A stretch of DNA of 64,000 nucleotides from Mesotoga sp. Brook.08.105.5.1 (GCF_002752635.1 NZ_AYTW01000008.1:1-64000); one strand, 5' to 3'. Shown: positions 43,808 through 53,479, numbered from the stretch's first letter. The notes: a model not told the origin generated them from the sequence alone. A program made the numbers and translations.

Positions 43808-44971
43808 TCACTGGGAGATGTTCAAGAAGACTTTTGCTTTTCCAGATATTCTGTATGTTCCGTTTCTTTCAATCAGCAATCCTAATGTAGTAAGTCTTTC
43901 GATTGTGGAATAGGAGGTCGTTCTTTTGATTGCATTGCTTTTCAATAGATCGAGTAGTTCTTCTTTATTTCCAGAGAAGTCCGATGCCACTTTCAGTGTT
44001 TTTCTTTGAATTTCTGTGAGTGCCAGACCTCCCATGTATTCTCTTACTATTTTCTTTACCGATTCGTTTGCATCGCTTATAGATATGAACTTCGCACCTG
44101 CATTATCGAAAACCACTTTCTGGGCTATCCAGAGTGCATCCCGCGGATTACCGTCAGCGAAATTAACGATCGGTTCCAGCGATTCCGGTCTGAACCATGA
44201 GGTGAGGTTGCCAAGACGCTTAAGCAGCAACTCCCTTATATCCGAATCCGTTAGCTCACTCAGGAATACTACATCTTTTATCACATTCTCAAGATTGCCC
44301 GATTCGTTCCATTTCATCCTGTCCTGCCTGTAGTCCCTGTAAATACCGTAGGGCAACGAAAACAGTACCATCAGTTTATCCTGTTGTAGTTCAAGCTTCA
44401 AAGAATCGAGAACATTAATAACATCCTGCTTGCTTTCTTTATCGAGTTCATCTATTACCAGTAGAACCTTGCCGTAGTTCATGACCAGTATCTCGAGCAG
44501 AGTTCGCAGTTTTTTATGAGCGGCAAAAACGTTGAATCTCGGCATTTTTTGCTTCTCAATGCTGCCTCCGCCGCTTCCGAAGAGAGAGAATCCCAACGAT
44601 GCGCCCTTTATAATCGAGACTTGCTCGACGATCCATTCTTCGGTTTCTTTCGCGATTCCGCTTACTTTACCGGTAGAGTCCTTTTTGAGGACGTTGGACA
44701 GGCTGAAAAGCAGGTCGTAAAGAATCGTTTCCCGATTATCCCTGTGGATCAACGAAACACTCAGCTTCTTTATATCTCCGGAATCAAGAACGTTCAGCAC
44801 GGTAGTCTTTCCTATTCCAGTTTCTCCAGAAATGCCAAATATGCCGAATGGCTGGTATTTTATGAGAACCTCGAGAGATCGAATTTCTTTACGACGGTTG
44901 ATAAGGCTGTGATGGTCTTCACTTTGAAGAGGCCTATCTACCAATGCCTGTACTATCTTCCCTATGTCCAA
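43808..44971 (-). CDS. AAA+ ATPase, Orc1/Cdc6- or STAND-like
   Basis: A ~387-aa protein. Walker A is GETGIGKTT (about residue 54 from the longest start), Walker B is KVLLVIDELDKES, and sensor/arginine regions follow (FADGNPRDALWIAQKV, a Cdc6-like motif). The C-terminal ~80 residues look like a winged helix (TSYSTIERLTTLGLLIERNGTYRIS). The combination resembles Orc1/Cdc6-like or ATPase-wHTH regulators. The start is uncertain: TTG 44986 or TTG 44971 after GGAG; a TATAAT lies just upstream, within the repeat boundary. It stands alone, bracketed by repeats. Confidence 0.75.
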   Translation of the reverse strand: MDIGKIVQALVDRPLQSEDHHSLINRRKEIRSLEVLIKYQPFGIFGISGETGIGKTTVLNVLDSGDIKKLSVSLIHRDNRETILYDLLFSLSNVLKKDSTGKVSGIAKETEEWIVEQVSIIKGASLGFSLFGSGGGSIEKQKMPRFNVFAAHKKLRTLLEILVMNYGKVLLVIDELDKESKQDVINVLDSLKLELQQDKLMVLFSLPYGIYRDYRQDRMKWNESGNLENVIKDVVFLSELTDSDIRELLLKRLGNLTSWFRPESLEPIVNFADGNPRDALWIAQKVVFDNAGAKFISISDANESVKKIVREYMGGLALTEIQRKTLKVASDFSGNKEELLDLLKSNAIKRTTSYSTIERLTTLGLLIERNGTYRISGKAKVFLNISQ

Positions 44972-44986
44972 GAACAACAACTCCAA

Positions 44987-45385
44987 AGCGATTATATCAC
45001 TCCGACCTGGCCGAAAGGTCCGTCAGATTCCGGACTGCTCCGACAAAAGCGAGAAGAACCGTACTTCGAAAGAACAGTTCTTCGTTCCGACGCTGCGCGT
45101 TCGGGTTCATGGTCGTCAGTTCCGAGTTCCAAGATGCAAGTTGTGAGTTATAAGAGCAAAAGCCAATAAACTCTATAAGTTTCTTGAAATGCTCTTCTCG
45201 GTGGACGGCGGACCGTTGACCGACAACGCTGTCTTCGTCAGCGCTCAGCGGGTCCTTGTTCTTAAGCGTACAGCGGCTCTTCCAGCGTTCAGCGGCTCTC
45301 AGGGCGATATCCCGTGCAGGATCATCACGGGATGACCCTGAACAGGTGCATTTCAGGGCAGGCTCCTGAACAGGGTCTTTTCAGG
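44987..45385. repeat. Composite repeat region between AAA genes
   Basis: A CTCCGACCTGGCCGAAAGG segment with GTCAGATTCCGGACTGCTCC (44999-45045), then TGCAAGTTGTGAG, GTGGACGGCGGACCGTTGAC, AAGCGTACAGCGG words, and a TCCCGTGCAGGATCATCACGG hairpin. No gene. Confidence 0.65.
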
Positions 45386-45885
45386 GCAGGCTATGCGGAA
45401 TGACGGTCTTTCTTACTTCAGGTCATCCTGGCACGCTTCTGGCCAGGATCTCGATCTTTGGAGCGTTTTCAAGACCAGATCCCGTGCAAATACATCACGG
45501 GAAGACAGAATATGTGGATTAGTGGACAAGCTAATCAGGGCAGGCTATGCAGAATGACGGTCTTTCTTACTTCAGGTCATCCTGGCACGCTTCTGGCCAG
45601 GATCTCGATCTTTGGAGCGTTTTCAAGACCAGATCCCGTGCAAATACATCACGGGAAGACAGAATATGTGGATTAGTGGACAAGCTAATCAGGGCAGGCT
45701 ATGCGGAATGACGGTCTTTCTTACTTCAGGTCATCCTGGCACGCTTCTGGCCAGGATCTCGATCTTTGGAGCGTTTTCAAGACCAGATCCCGTGCAAAAG
45801 CATCACGGGATGACTAAGTGAGTGGATTTAAGGGAGTGTTCTACGGGATGACAGAATATGTGGATTAGTGGACAAGCTAATCAGG
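45386..45885 (+). repeat. Tandem repeat, three copies of a 154-bp unit
   Basis: Landmarks such as GGAGCGTTTTCAAGACCAGA recur exactly 154 bp apart (about 45459, 45613, 45767). Each unit holds three hairpins: GTCATCCTGGC/GCCAGGATC, TCCCGTG/CACGGGA and GATTAG/CTAATC. The copies are nearly identical, so the expansion is recent. The third diverges at its end. Confidence 0.88.
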
Positions 45886-46025
45886 GCAGGCTCCGAGGAT
45901 CACTGGTTCGAAAAGAGGTCAGACCCAAGGATCCGGTTTTCCGCTATTTCGCTCACTGCGGTCAGCAAAAACCGACTCTTCTAGGCTACGACTGTGCTCA
46001 GTAGTCTGTAGTAGCCAAATACTTC

Positions 46026-46556
46026 TTATTTAGGCTGTGTTTCTGGCCTACTTAGCTTATAGTTTGGGAAGACCTCATTCCATGTTTCCACTGTCAGAAC
46101 AAGCACGTCATCAATGTACTTGATTTCCCACGGGACTTCCGTTTCTTTGTTCAATCTCTGTCTTAGACGATCCTGAAAGCCTAAAATGAGAGCAGAATCA
46201 AAGCTTTTATCATATTCCTCCATTCCGAGAATGACTATATACAGCAATCTTCCACGGATTTGGTTCATAAGATGAAGATAGGTGTAGGAATCTCTTCCTT
46301 TTGGGACCAACCTGTCGTTTATAAGTGTGTTTTGCTGAATCTGTCTGAGAAATTCCTGTCTCTCTTCGGGCGTTGCTCCTCTCTGGGATGGGTCTTTAAC
46401 CTCGATGAGAATCGTCCTTGTTTCTTCGTAAACTACGAAATCAACGAATGACATACCGACAGGCAGAGATCGCCCCTGCCGATCCAATTTTTCCACTTGA
46501 ATTGCTCCGAAAACCAGTTCAAAACCGCCTTCAAGGAATCGAGTCAACATGAGCAT
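46026..46556 (-). CDS. Predicted PD-(D/E)XK-like nuclease, partner of an AAA ATPase
   Basis: A 176-aa protein of no family I can name. SFVDFVVYEETRTILIEVKDPSQ (residues ~36-58) has the spacing of a PD-(D/E)XK core, with Asp39 and the later E-x-K of IEVKD. The remainder is alpha/beta, with a basic middle (RGATPEERQEFLRQIQ). The start overlaps the ATPase gene by 26 bp, so they are co-translated. The nuclease function is inferred from the motif and the neighbour, not from a clear family match. Confidence 0.6.
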   Translation of the reverse strand: MLMLTRFLEGGFELVFGAIQVEKLDRQGRSLPVGMSFVDFVVYEETRTILIEVKDPSQRGATPEERQEFLRQIQQNTLINDRLVPKGRDSYTYLHLMNQIRGRLLYIVILGMEEYDKSFDSALILGFQDRLRQRLNKETEVPWEIKYIDDVLVLTVETWNEVFPNYKLSRPETQPK

Positions 46557-47577
46557 CCATTGTCTTCATAATCTGTTCGTGATACATCTTCTCATATGTA
46601 GCCAATATTGAATTGGAACCCAATTTGTCGTAACTATCTTCACTCTCGCAAACTATCTCTTTAGTCTCTTTTCTCTTCAAGGAATGGTATCTGATCCTGT
46701 CTTCCTCTTCGGCTTGAAGATCGAACTGTTTCAGTACTACATAGTCATGCGTAGCAAGAAATATTTGAACTCCTAGTCTTTGGAGTCTCAGCAAACTTCC
46801 CACAACTGAAGCTATCATTTCTGGATTCAAGTTGCTCTCTGGTTCATCCCAGAAGAGGATGGAGCCTTCGAGCAAAGTACCGTTCTGAATTAAGAGCCAC
46901 AGAAGCGCTAACTTTCTCAAGCCTTCAGCAAGCAGAGAGAACTCTAGGTTTCCTTGGGTGTTCTTCAGGAAGAACTCCTCGTCCTTCACCGTCACTCTTC
47001 CATCCATACAGTCCTGAAGCAAAGTCAGAATCTGTTGTCGATCTTGATCGACGCGCCCTCGCAAAATAGGCTTGTAAGCTCTGTCGATAATATCAGGATA
47101 GATTTCTTCGAAATGAATCTCTCTACTGTTATACAGCGATCTAAAACCGGGTGCGTGCGCAAGCATCTCTTTCACCGGGATGTATGCGCATTCAATGGGC
47201 GTCTTTAACCACTTTTCCTGCCCCTTCACATTAGCCGACGAAGCGATTTTGACGTGGTTAGAAAAGGAAAGCTCAATCTTGTTCTCTTTCATGTTTTCCA
47301 GAACAATTGATGCGCGACTACTTCTCTGCTGCCTTCTCACTAGCCTGCCAAGTTTCATCCCATAAGGCAAAAAAACTCTCAGAAGTTTGTTTGCAAAATC
47401 CTCTTTGGTTCGAGTAATGTCGCAAGCCGCATAAATGCACTTCAAGATATGCGTTTTGCCTGTTGCATTGGATCCAATGAAGATGTTAATTCCAGGCGAG
47501 CATTCCAGATCAAGTTTTCGAAATGCCGTGAAATTGGTGAGTGTGAGTCTTTTTATGGCACCTTCCAAATAGCTCAC
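46531..47577 (-). CDS. AAA family ATPase (AAA_15/AAA_21)
   Basis: A 348-aa ABC-like ATPase. The N-terminus IKRLTLTNFTAFRKLDLECSPGINIFIGSNATGKTH contains the Walker A motif (residues ~35-42); LLAEGLRKLALLWLL is signature-like, SILFWDEPESNLNPE is Walker B, and FLATHDYVVLKQ holds the switch histidine. A ribosome site (GGGGGTGAG) precedes the ATG. It is paired with the small nuclease-like gene downstream. Such two-gene ATPase/effector sets are typical of defence islands. Confidence 0.87.
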   Translation of the reverse strand: MSYLEGAIKRLTLTNFTAFRKLDLECSPGINIFIGSNATGKTHILKCIYAACDITRTKEDFANKLLRVFLPYGMKLGRLVRRQQRSSRASIVLENMKENKIELSFSNHVKIASSANVKGQEKWLKTPIECAYIPVKEMLAHAPGFRSLYNSREIHFEEIYPDIIDRAYKPILRGRVDQDRQQILTLLQDCMDGRVTVKDEEFFLKNTQGNLEFSLLAEGLRKLALLWLLIQNGTLLEGSILFWDEPESNLNPEMIASVVGSLLRLQRLGVQIFLATHDYVVLKQFDLQAEEEDRIRYHSLKRKETKEIVCESEDSYDKLGSNSILATYEKMYHEQIMKTMDAHVDSIP

Positions 47578-47630
47578 CCCCTAGTGGGCAACTGATTGTA
47601 TTATAGCAGAAAGCCTAACTACAAACGGCG

Positions 47631-49080
47631 GCGAAGGGCGTCGGCGATCAGTTCATGACGTGATGCTGCTGCGCGAGGAAGTGATGCTGGAATAAAACAT
47701 CAGACGCAGGGCTGGGCAAGAACGGCCCAGGTCGCAATGCCCGGAGAAGCATCCGGGGACGCAAGGCTGGCAAGGATCACGCCAGGTCGCAATGCCCGCT
47801 TCGCGGGGAAGGAAAACTAGCCAGTCAGGCTCCGCCTGGCCAGTCTTTGCTTCGCAAAGGCCAGTCTCGCCTTCGGCGAGGCCAGTTCCGGCTGCGCCGG
47901 GCAAAAGAGCCGCTGGGGGCTGGACGCTGGGTAGAGCATGGACCCGCTGGGAAGAGCAAAGAGCCGCTTGTAGGGGCGAACGGCTGTTCGCCCGAAACGG
48001 CTCGTCAGTCCCGGTTTTTCGCAGAGATTTTATCACTCCGACCTGGCCGACAAGTTCGTCAGATTCCGGACTGCTCCGACAAAAGCGAGAAGAACCGTAC
48101 TTCGAAAGAACAGTTCTTCGTTCCGACGCTGCGCGTCCGGGTTCATGGGCGGCAGTTGCAAGTTCCATGATGCAAGTTGCAGAAACGGTTATCCGTTATC
48201 GGTCCACCGTCCTCCGACAAGAATGAAAAGAGTTGAGGAGTCGTGTCTACAGTTGCTTCTCACAGCGTAGAGCGGGTTTTCTGCTCTTAAGCGTTCAGCG
48301 GCTCTCAGGGCGAGATTTCGTGCAGGTACCCTGAATAGGAGCATTTCAGGGCAGGCTCTACGGGATGACACCGCTTCAAGTCATCCTCGTGGTTCAGGCC
48401 AGGATCTCGATCTTTGGAGCGTTTTAAGACCAGATCCCGATCAGTTGCATATCGGGATGACAGTCTTTTCTTGCTTTCCGTCATTCTGACACGCTTCTGG
48501 TCAGAATCTTGATCTTTGGAGCGTTTTCAAGACCAGATCCCGTGCAGGTGCATCACGGGATGACTAAGTGAGTGGATTTAAGGTAAGGTTCTACGGGGAT
48601 GAAAGCCTTTTCTCACTTTCCGTCATTCTCGTGCTTCTGGTCAGAATCTCGATCTTTGAAACAGTTGCAAGTGATTAGATGCAAGTTGAATAACAAAGGT
48701 TATCCGTTATAGGTTCACCGTTCGCCGAGGATACTCGGTTCTTCGTTCCAGAGCGAGTATCTGTTCTTCGTTCTTGGGCAATCGACGACGAGGCGGATCA
48801 GAGGTAAGGGGAATGAGGCTAGAGGTAAGAAGATCAAGATCTCTTCGCTCTTCCGACCTCTTGCCTCTGACCTCAAGCTCTTCCCAACCCAAGGACGGGT
48901 CCATGATCTGGGACAAGTCACGAAGGACGGTTCTCCACAGCGCTCAGCGGGTCCTTGTTCTTAAGCGCACAGCGGAACTTCTGGCGTACAGCGGCCTTTT
49001 CGGTGAACGGGTTCATGATCTTGAACGGTCAACTCTGACCCTTTCATCCATTGATGATAAGATTGTTGTTATTACTGATG
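47631..49080. repeat. Variable-stem hairpin array 7 and composite repeats
   Basis: From 47657 to 47815 the spacers are GAAGTGATGC, GTCGCAATGC and GACGCAAGGC with stems such as CTGGGCAAGAACGGCCCAG and CCCGGA/TCCGGG. At 47820-47901 there are four GCCAGT units. A GGGCGAACGGC palindrome (about 47974), a CTCCGACCTGGCCGACAAG segment, CAGCGG words, and GTCAT...ATCTCGAT hairpins follow. The 48790-49050 part is nearly identical to 62325-62575. No gene in 1.4 kb. Confidence 0.8.
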
Positions 49081-49093
49081 TTTGAGGTGATGT

Positions 49094-51247
49094 ATGAATA
49101 GAGAGACGGTGAAGTTGACGCTTCTTGCAGAGGCACTGGAGATGAACTGGAATTCCTACACCGTATTTGAGCCGCTCAATGAGCTGGATGCTTTCCTTGA
49201 CAGAGAGAAGGCTGTTAGATTAGCCGAAGCTGTGAAGAACGGGTTCTTACTCGATGAATCAGTTGAAGAGATTATGAACGACGGTTTCTTCAGAGGGTAT
49301 CTGGCTGGGATGCTACTTTTTGACGATTCTCTTTCTGATGAGATAAAAGAGGAGATGGCAAGTATTCTTTTGGAAAACCTTCTTTCTCTTCTGAAGGATG
49401 CGGATGATTCACTGCCTAGTACTGACAAGTTCTACGGAAAGCAGGGCGACAACGATGAGAAGTTCTTTCCTCCCTTCGCGAAAACAGATACGGATAGCCC
49501 CAAGTCGAGTCTAAGTGAAAATCTTACTCGCTTCTGGTTTTACGTGAAGGACAGCTACTATATCCCTTTGATCCTGTGGGGAAATGAACTTGCGTCTTTT
49601 CTCTCCGAGAACATTCATAAGCATGGGCTTAACAGTGAAGCTGCGGAGAATCTGAAGAAGATAATGCTTCCGATTGAAGCCTCTTATACGATGAGTGAAA
49701 TTGTCGGATCGATCTTGGATTTTCAGATTCCCAGAGCCGAGAGTGATACCAGTTCCCAGCTGCCTATGCTGACTCTTATCATGAATGAGAATGTAAGTAC
49801 TAAAGATATCGTGGAGCTTAGTAAGGGCATTACTCAGTTTGCGGCTGTAGATTTCTTATATGCTGCGGTTGCCATGACCAGAAGCGATATTGCCGAAGAA
49901 AGGGAGAGGGCGAGAGAGATAGTCTGTGGGGTCTTCGATTCGCTTGAGGATCCTATACTTTCCCTTGTTTTGAATGCTGCAAACTTGTTGACGATAAACG
50001 GCTTTCTTCACGAGATCGTTTTGCAGTATGATTTCACCAAGCTTTTCGATTGGCTTAAGTCTTTTCTGGGGCCGCTTGAAGAGGAATTTTTAGACTCAAC
50101 GATGCTGGCAGTTGCCACCGCGCTCATAGAGAAGGGAGAGTCGAGAGAGAACGTCGAGATGTTCATGGAGTACCTGAAGACTTTTGAGCACACGTTTGGA
50201 GTGACTACAGCGGGCTTTCTGCTCTCTAGAAAATACGAATTGGAAGATGAGTCCTTTTCAGCCGAGATTAAGCGTGGAGGCTCTACTGATGAATCGGATT
50301 ATGACTTAATCCTTATTCTGGCAAGGGATTTTCTCGATGATCTGGAAATCGCTTATCAGGATATGGTTAGTGAATACGATCGTATGGGCGATCTCGAGGA
50401 TGTCTTTTCGGAGCTGGAAGAGATTATGGAGCCTTGTTTCGTTTCAGAAGATGATTCCGAGGAAGTTGAATACTCTAGAGTGCCTATGTATACGCTTATA
50501 AACGCGGTAATGAGAAACAACGATCTGGACGACGCAATTGAGGCGATCGAGGCTTATTGCGACAAGTACATCTTTAACTTCGAGTTCATGAATACTCTTC
50601 TCTTCATGCCCACAAGGAAAATGGATAAAGTCATGGAGAATCTTCAATTCTCGGGGGAAATGGCGGTGGACTTTGTTGACGACATTGCTGACCGAGAGGG
50701 TGAGGCTTACTTGATGAGTAAGAGAGATAGTCCTTCGAACAGAGAGTATTTGAGCCTTATAGAGAACTATATCGAGAAGCTGATCCAGGACAAGAACTAT
50801 AGGGGGGCCTTAAGGGCCATCGAAGCAGTAGATCCATTTGTAAGTCCCGAGGATGCCGATAACCTTTATACGAGCAACATGATCGTTCGATGGAGGACGA
50901 AGGACTACGAGAACCTCGAATTACTGCTCGAAGCGATCGATGAGGAAAGCGAGCCGAAGGCCCTTATGGTTAAGGCGCTTTTTACTTATTTCAACAAAGA
51001 GATCGACGCAGCAGAAGGAATTATGATCGGGATTTTGCAGGAACTGCCTGATTTGATCCAGTATCTCCTCAAAATTGACGAACCGGATGAAGAGGACTTC
51101 GATAAGGCAGAAGATGGCGATATCAGATGCCAGAAAAAGATCAATGCGAAACTCTTGGCAGAAGAGTTCAGAGAAGACTGGTTCAAACTCAAGGGCGGCA
51201 AAGAGTGGCTGAAAAGAGTGCAGAAGGTTTTCGATGAAGTAAGCTAG
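49094..51247 (+). CDS. Large acidic helical protein of unknown function (717 aa)
   Basis: I do not recognise this family. GAGGTG before the ATG and good codon use support a real gene. The sequence is strongly acidic and almost wholly alpha-helical, without signal peptide, transmembrane segment or catalytic motif. The C-terminal third contains TPR/HEAT-like helix pairs (MRNNDLDDAIEAIEAYCDKY, DKNYRGALRAIEAVDPFVS, LELLLEAIDEESEPKALMVKAL). It ends in a lysine-rich tail. It is isolated between two long repeat arrays within the defence island and may be a scaffold or sensor, which is only a guess. Confidence 0.75.
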   Translation: MNRETVKLTLLAEALEMNWNSYTVFEPLNELDAFLDREKAVRLAEAVKNGFLLDESVEEIMNDGFFRGYLAGMLLFDDSLSDEIKEEMASILLENLLSLLKDADDSLPSTDKFYGKQGDNDEKFFPPFAKTDTDSPKSSLSENLTRFWFYVKDSYYIPLILWGNELASFLSENIHKHGLNSEAAENLKKIMLPIEASYTMSEIVGSILDFQIPRAESDTSSQLPMLTLIMNENVSTKDIVELSKGITQFAAVDFLYAAVAMTRSDIAEERERAREIVCGVFDSLEDPILSLVLNAANLLTINGFLHEIVLQYDFTKLFDWLKSFLGPLEEEFLDSTMLAVATALIEKGESRENVEMFMEYLKTFEHTFGVTTAGFLLSRKYELEDESFSAEIKRGGSTDESDYDLILILARDFLDDLEIAYQDMVSEYDRMGDLEDVFSELEEIMEPCFVSEDDSEEVEYSRVPMYTLINAVMRNNDLDDAIEAIEAYCDKYIFNFEFMNTLLFMPTRKMDKVMENLQFSGEMAVDFVDDIADREGEAYLMSKRDSPSNREYLSLIENYIEKLIQDKNYRGALRAIEAVDPFVSPEDADNLYTSNMIVRWRTKDYENLELLLEAIDEESEPKALMVKALFTYFNKEIDAAEGIMIGILQELPDLIQYLLKIDEPDEEDFDKAEDGDIRCQKKINAKLLAEEFREDWFKLKGGKEWLKRVQKVFDEVS

Positions 51248-51680
51248 GCTGGCGAAGACCACGCCAGGTCGCAATGCCCGGAGGAGCATCCGGGGACGCA
51301 ATGCTGCCTTTGGCAGGAAGCATCTCAGGTCAACCGTCAACGGTCCACCGTCCTCCGAGAAGTCCGTCAGTTGCAAGTGTCACGCTGCATGTTATAAAAG
51401 CAAAAGCTAAAAAAACTGTTCTTCCAGTACGCGAAAAATGGGACAGACATAAGGAGCCTGTCAGTCCCTATTTTCGCTTCTCGTCATCTCGTGAGCAAAG
51501 CGAACGGCTCGACATTGCTCTTTCTCAATCGAATGGTCTTAGCGGTGAACGGGTTCATGATCTTGAACGGTCAACGGCGAACCATGTTTTAAAGCGTTCA
51601 GCGGAACTTCTGGCTTACAGCGGTTCTTCAGAGGTCGAGTTAGGTTCCTGGTCTTTGAAGATCAAACGTGAGAAGTAAGT
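51248..51680 (+). repeat. Composite repeat region 8
   Basis: Hairpin units (51248-51325; CTGGCG/CGCCAG, CCCGGA/TCCGGG, CTGCC/GGCAG), then GTCAACCGTCAACGGTCCAC, TTGCAAGTGTCACGCTGCAT, the GCGAAAAATGGGAC inverted repeat (51430-51478) and GGTTCATGATCTTGAACGG. The block at 51360-51600 is a near copy of 58740-58975. Confidence 0.75.
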
Positions 51681-51758
51681 GAGAGCATCGTGAATTATTT
51701 CCTGAGACAACTTCTGGTGTTATACTGAAATTAAGTCATTGAAGGAAGGTGACAGGAG

Positions 51759-52832
51759 ATGTATGAGAACCTTCATATAAGCAATTTCAGGGGGATTCAT
51801 GAACTCAAGATTGATGGCCTATCCCGGATTAATCTCTTTGTTGGATCGAACAATTCCGGGAAGACGAGCGTTCTCGAGGCAATGTTTCTCCTTTCAGGCG
51901 CAGGAAATCCTAGGCTTCCGACATCGATCAACTCTTTCAGGTCGTTGAAATTCGTATCTGACAATGTCTGGCGATCGTTCTTCAACAGAATGAATATCAC
52001 TTCGCCCATAGTAATGGAGGGACTTAAAGACGGAGCCGCTAATAGACTCAGTATTTCTCCGATTACCGATGCAAGTGATCTCGGGGAAGTGGACTCTCAT
52101 TCTCCGAAAGACTCGGATTCTTCATCTCAAGCTGGAAGCAAATCATCAAGCGAATCCTCGGTATTGGGGCTTGATCTGGTGTATGAGGAGACTGATTTGC
52201 AAGGCACACGACATACAAGGTCTCAGGTATTTCAGGAAAAGCGTGATGTGAGAACAAGGGTTTTGGAGGGCAAATTGGAGCCCAAGAGGGCGTTGTTCAC
52301 TAATGATCTCACTATTACTTATTCAGAGATTGCCCTGAGACTGGAAAGAATGCTTGTGGATAAGAAAGACAAGTTGTTGGTCGATGTAGCAAGGAAACTG
52401 GACGGTTCAGTTAGTGGATTCGTACTGGGGGCCAACGGAACTATATTTGTGGATATAGGACTGAGCAAGATGCTACCGGTTCAGCTGTTAGGAAACGGTA
52501 TGGTGAAACTACTTGTTGTTAATCTGAATGCTTATGAAGCTCGTAATGGAATCCTATTGATAGATGAGATCGATAATGGGCTTCACCATTCTTCCCTCGA
52601 TCTCCTCTGGAAGAGCCTAATTAGGTCAGCTATTAACTACGATGTGCAAGTTGCGGCTACCACTCACTCGTATGAATGTATCAAAGCGCTGGTAGATTCT
52701 ACTGAGGGAGAATCAATGGAAGACATGATTAGAGTCTTTAGAACAGAGACGACAGACGATAAGGTAAAAGTCACGGTGTTTGATAGAGATGCCCTCACTC
52801 GTTTCATGGAGAGAGAGTGGGAGGTAAGATAG
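51759..52832 (+). CDS. AAA family ATPase (AAA_15/OLD-like)
   Basis: A 357-aa ATPase. LHISNFRGIHELKIDGLSRINLFVGSNNSGKTSVLEAMFLLSG gives the AAA_15 N-terminus with Walker A at residues ~29-36; GNGMVKLLVVNLNA is signature-like, GILLIDEIDNGLHHS is Walker B, and VAATTHSYECIKAL has the switch histidine. A serine-rich stretch (about residues 110-135) interrupts the middle. AAGGTGACAGGAG precedes the ATG. The downstream Toprim-like gene begins at the last base of the stop codon. Confidence 0.88.
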   Translation: MYENLHISNFRGIHELKIDGLSRINLFVGSNNSGKTSVLEAMFLLSGAGNPRLPTSINSFRSLKFVSDNVWRSFFNRMNITSPIVMEGLKDGAANRLSISPITDASDLGEVDSHSPKDSDSSSQAGSKSSSESSVLGLDLVYEETDLQGTRHTRSQVFQEKRDVRTRVLEGKLEPKRALFTNDLTITYSEIALRLERMLVDKKDKLLVDVARKLDGSVSGFVLGANGTIFVDIGLSKMLPVQLLGNGMVKLLVVNLNAYEARNGILLIDEIDNGLHHSSLDLLWKSLIRSAINYDVQVAATTHSYECIKALVDSTEGESMEDMIRVFRTETTDDKVKVTVFDRDALTRFMEREWEVR

Positions 52833-53452
52833 TGTTTAAGAAACCCGATAGTGTCGTCAGCGACTCACTTTTGATAGTAGAAGGAAAGGACGAGGTGTCT
52901 TTTCTTGATGCTTACATTTTCAGACATAAGGGCTTGGAGAAATCCAAGGTACAGATTATCGATGCGGGTGGAAAGTATAGTTTCAGGCAAGACCTGGCGG
53001 ATCTAAAGGATCTACCAGGCTTCGATTCTGTCAGAAGGATCGCGATTATTAGAGATGCCGACCTTAGCGCCGAAAAAGCCTTTCAGAGCGTTTCGCATGT
53101 TTTGCGGAGCGAATCATTACCGGTGCCCGATAGACCAGGCCACTTCGCTACAGATGAATCTGGTATGGTAACAGTAGGGGTATTTGTTACTCCGGATAAT
53201 AAACGTTCAGGTTGTCTCGAGTCTCTCTTGGTCGACGTTATTAAATCTCGTAACTTACGCGGCTGCGTAGATCAGTTCTTCAAGTGCGCTGACAGATCAT
53301 TTAGACCTAAACAGTATATGCTAGCCCTTCTATCTTTGATGCAGGAGTACTGCAACTCGATTGGCTTGGCTGCTCAGAAAAGCTACTTTGATTTCAGCAT
53401 TTTCGATAGATGCGAGATGGGAACGTTCATAGATGCATTTCTCCAGATATAG
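52832..53452 (+). CDS. DUF3226 family protein (Toprim-like), partner of the AAA ATPase
   Basis: A 206-aa protein. SLLIVEGKDEVSFLDAYI has the Toprim EGKxD motif, VQIIDAGGKYSFRQDL the next strand, and IAIIRDADLSAEKAFQSV the DxD motif. Together these match the Toprim-type DUF3226 proteins often found beside AAA ATPases. GTG 52832 follows GGGAGGT by seven bases and overlaps the ATPase TAG by one base; an earlier GTG at 52817 is less likely. Nuclease activity is an inference. Confidence 0.8.
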   Translation: MFKKPDSVVSDSLLIVEGKDEVSFLDAYIFRHKGLEKSKVQIIDAGGKYSFRQDLADLKDLPGFDSVRRIAIIRDADLSAEKAFQSVSHVLRSESLPVPDRPGHFATDESGMVTVGVFVTPDNKRSGCLESLLVDVIKSRNLRGCVDQFFKCADRSFRPKQYMLALLSLMQEYCNSIGLAAQKSYFDFSIFDRCEMGTFIDAFLQI

Positions 53453-53479
53453 TTCTTTTTCGTAAGCACAGGGATGACC

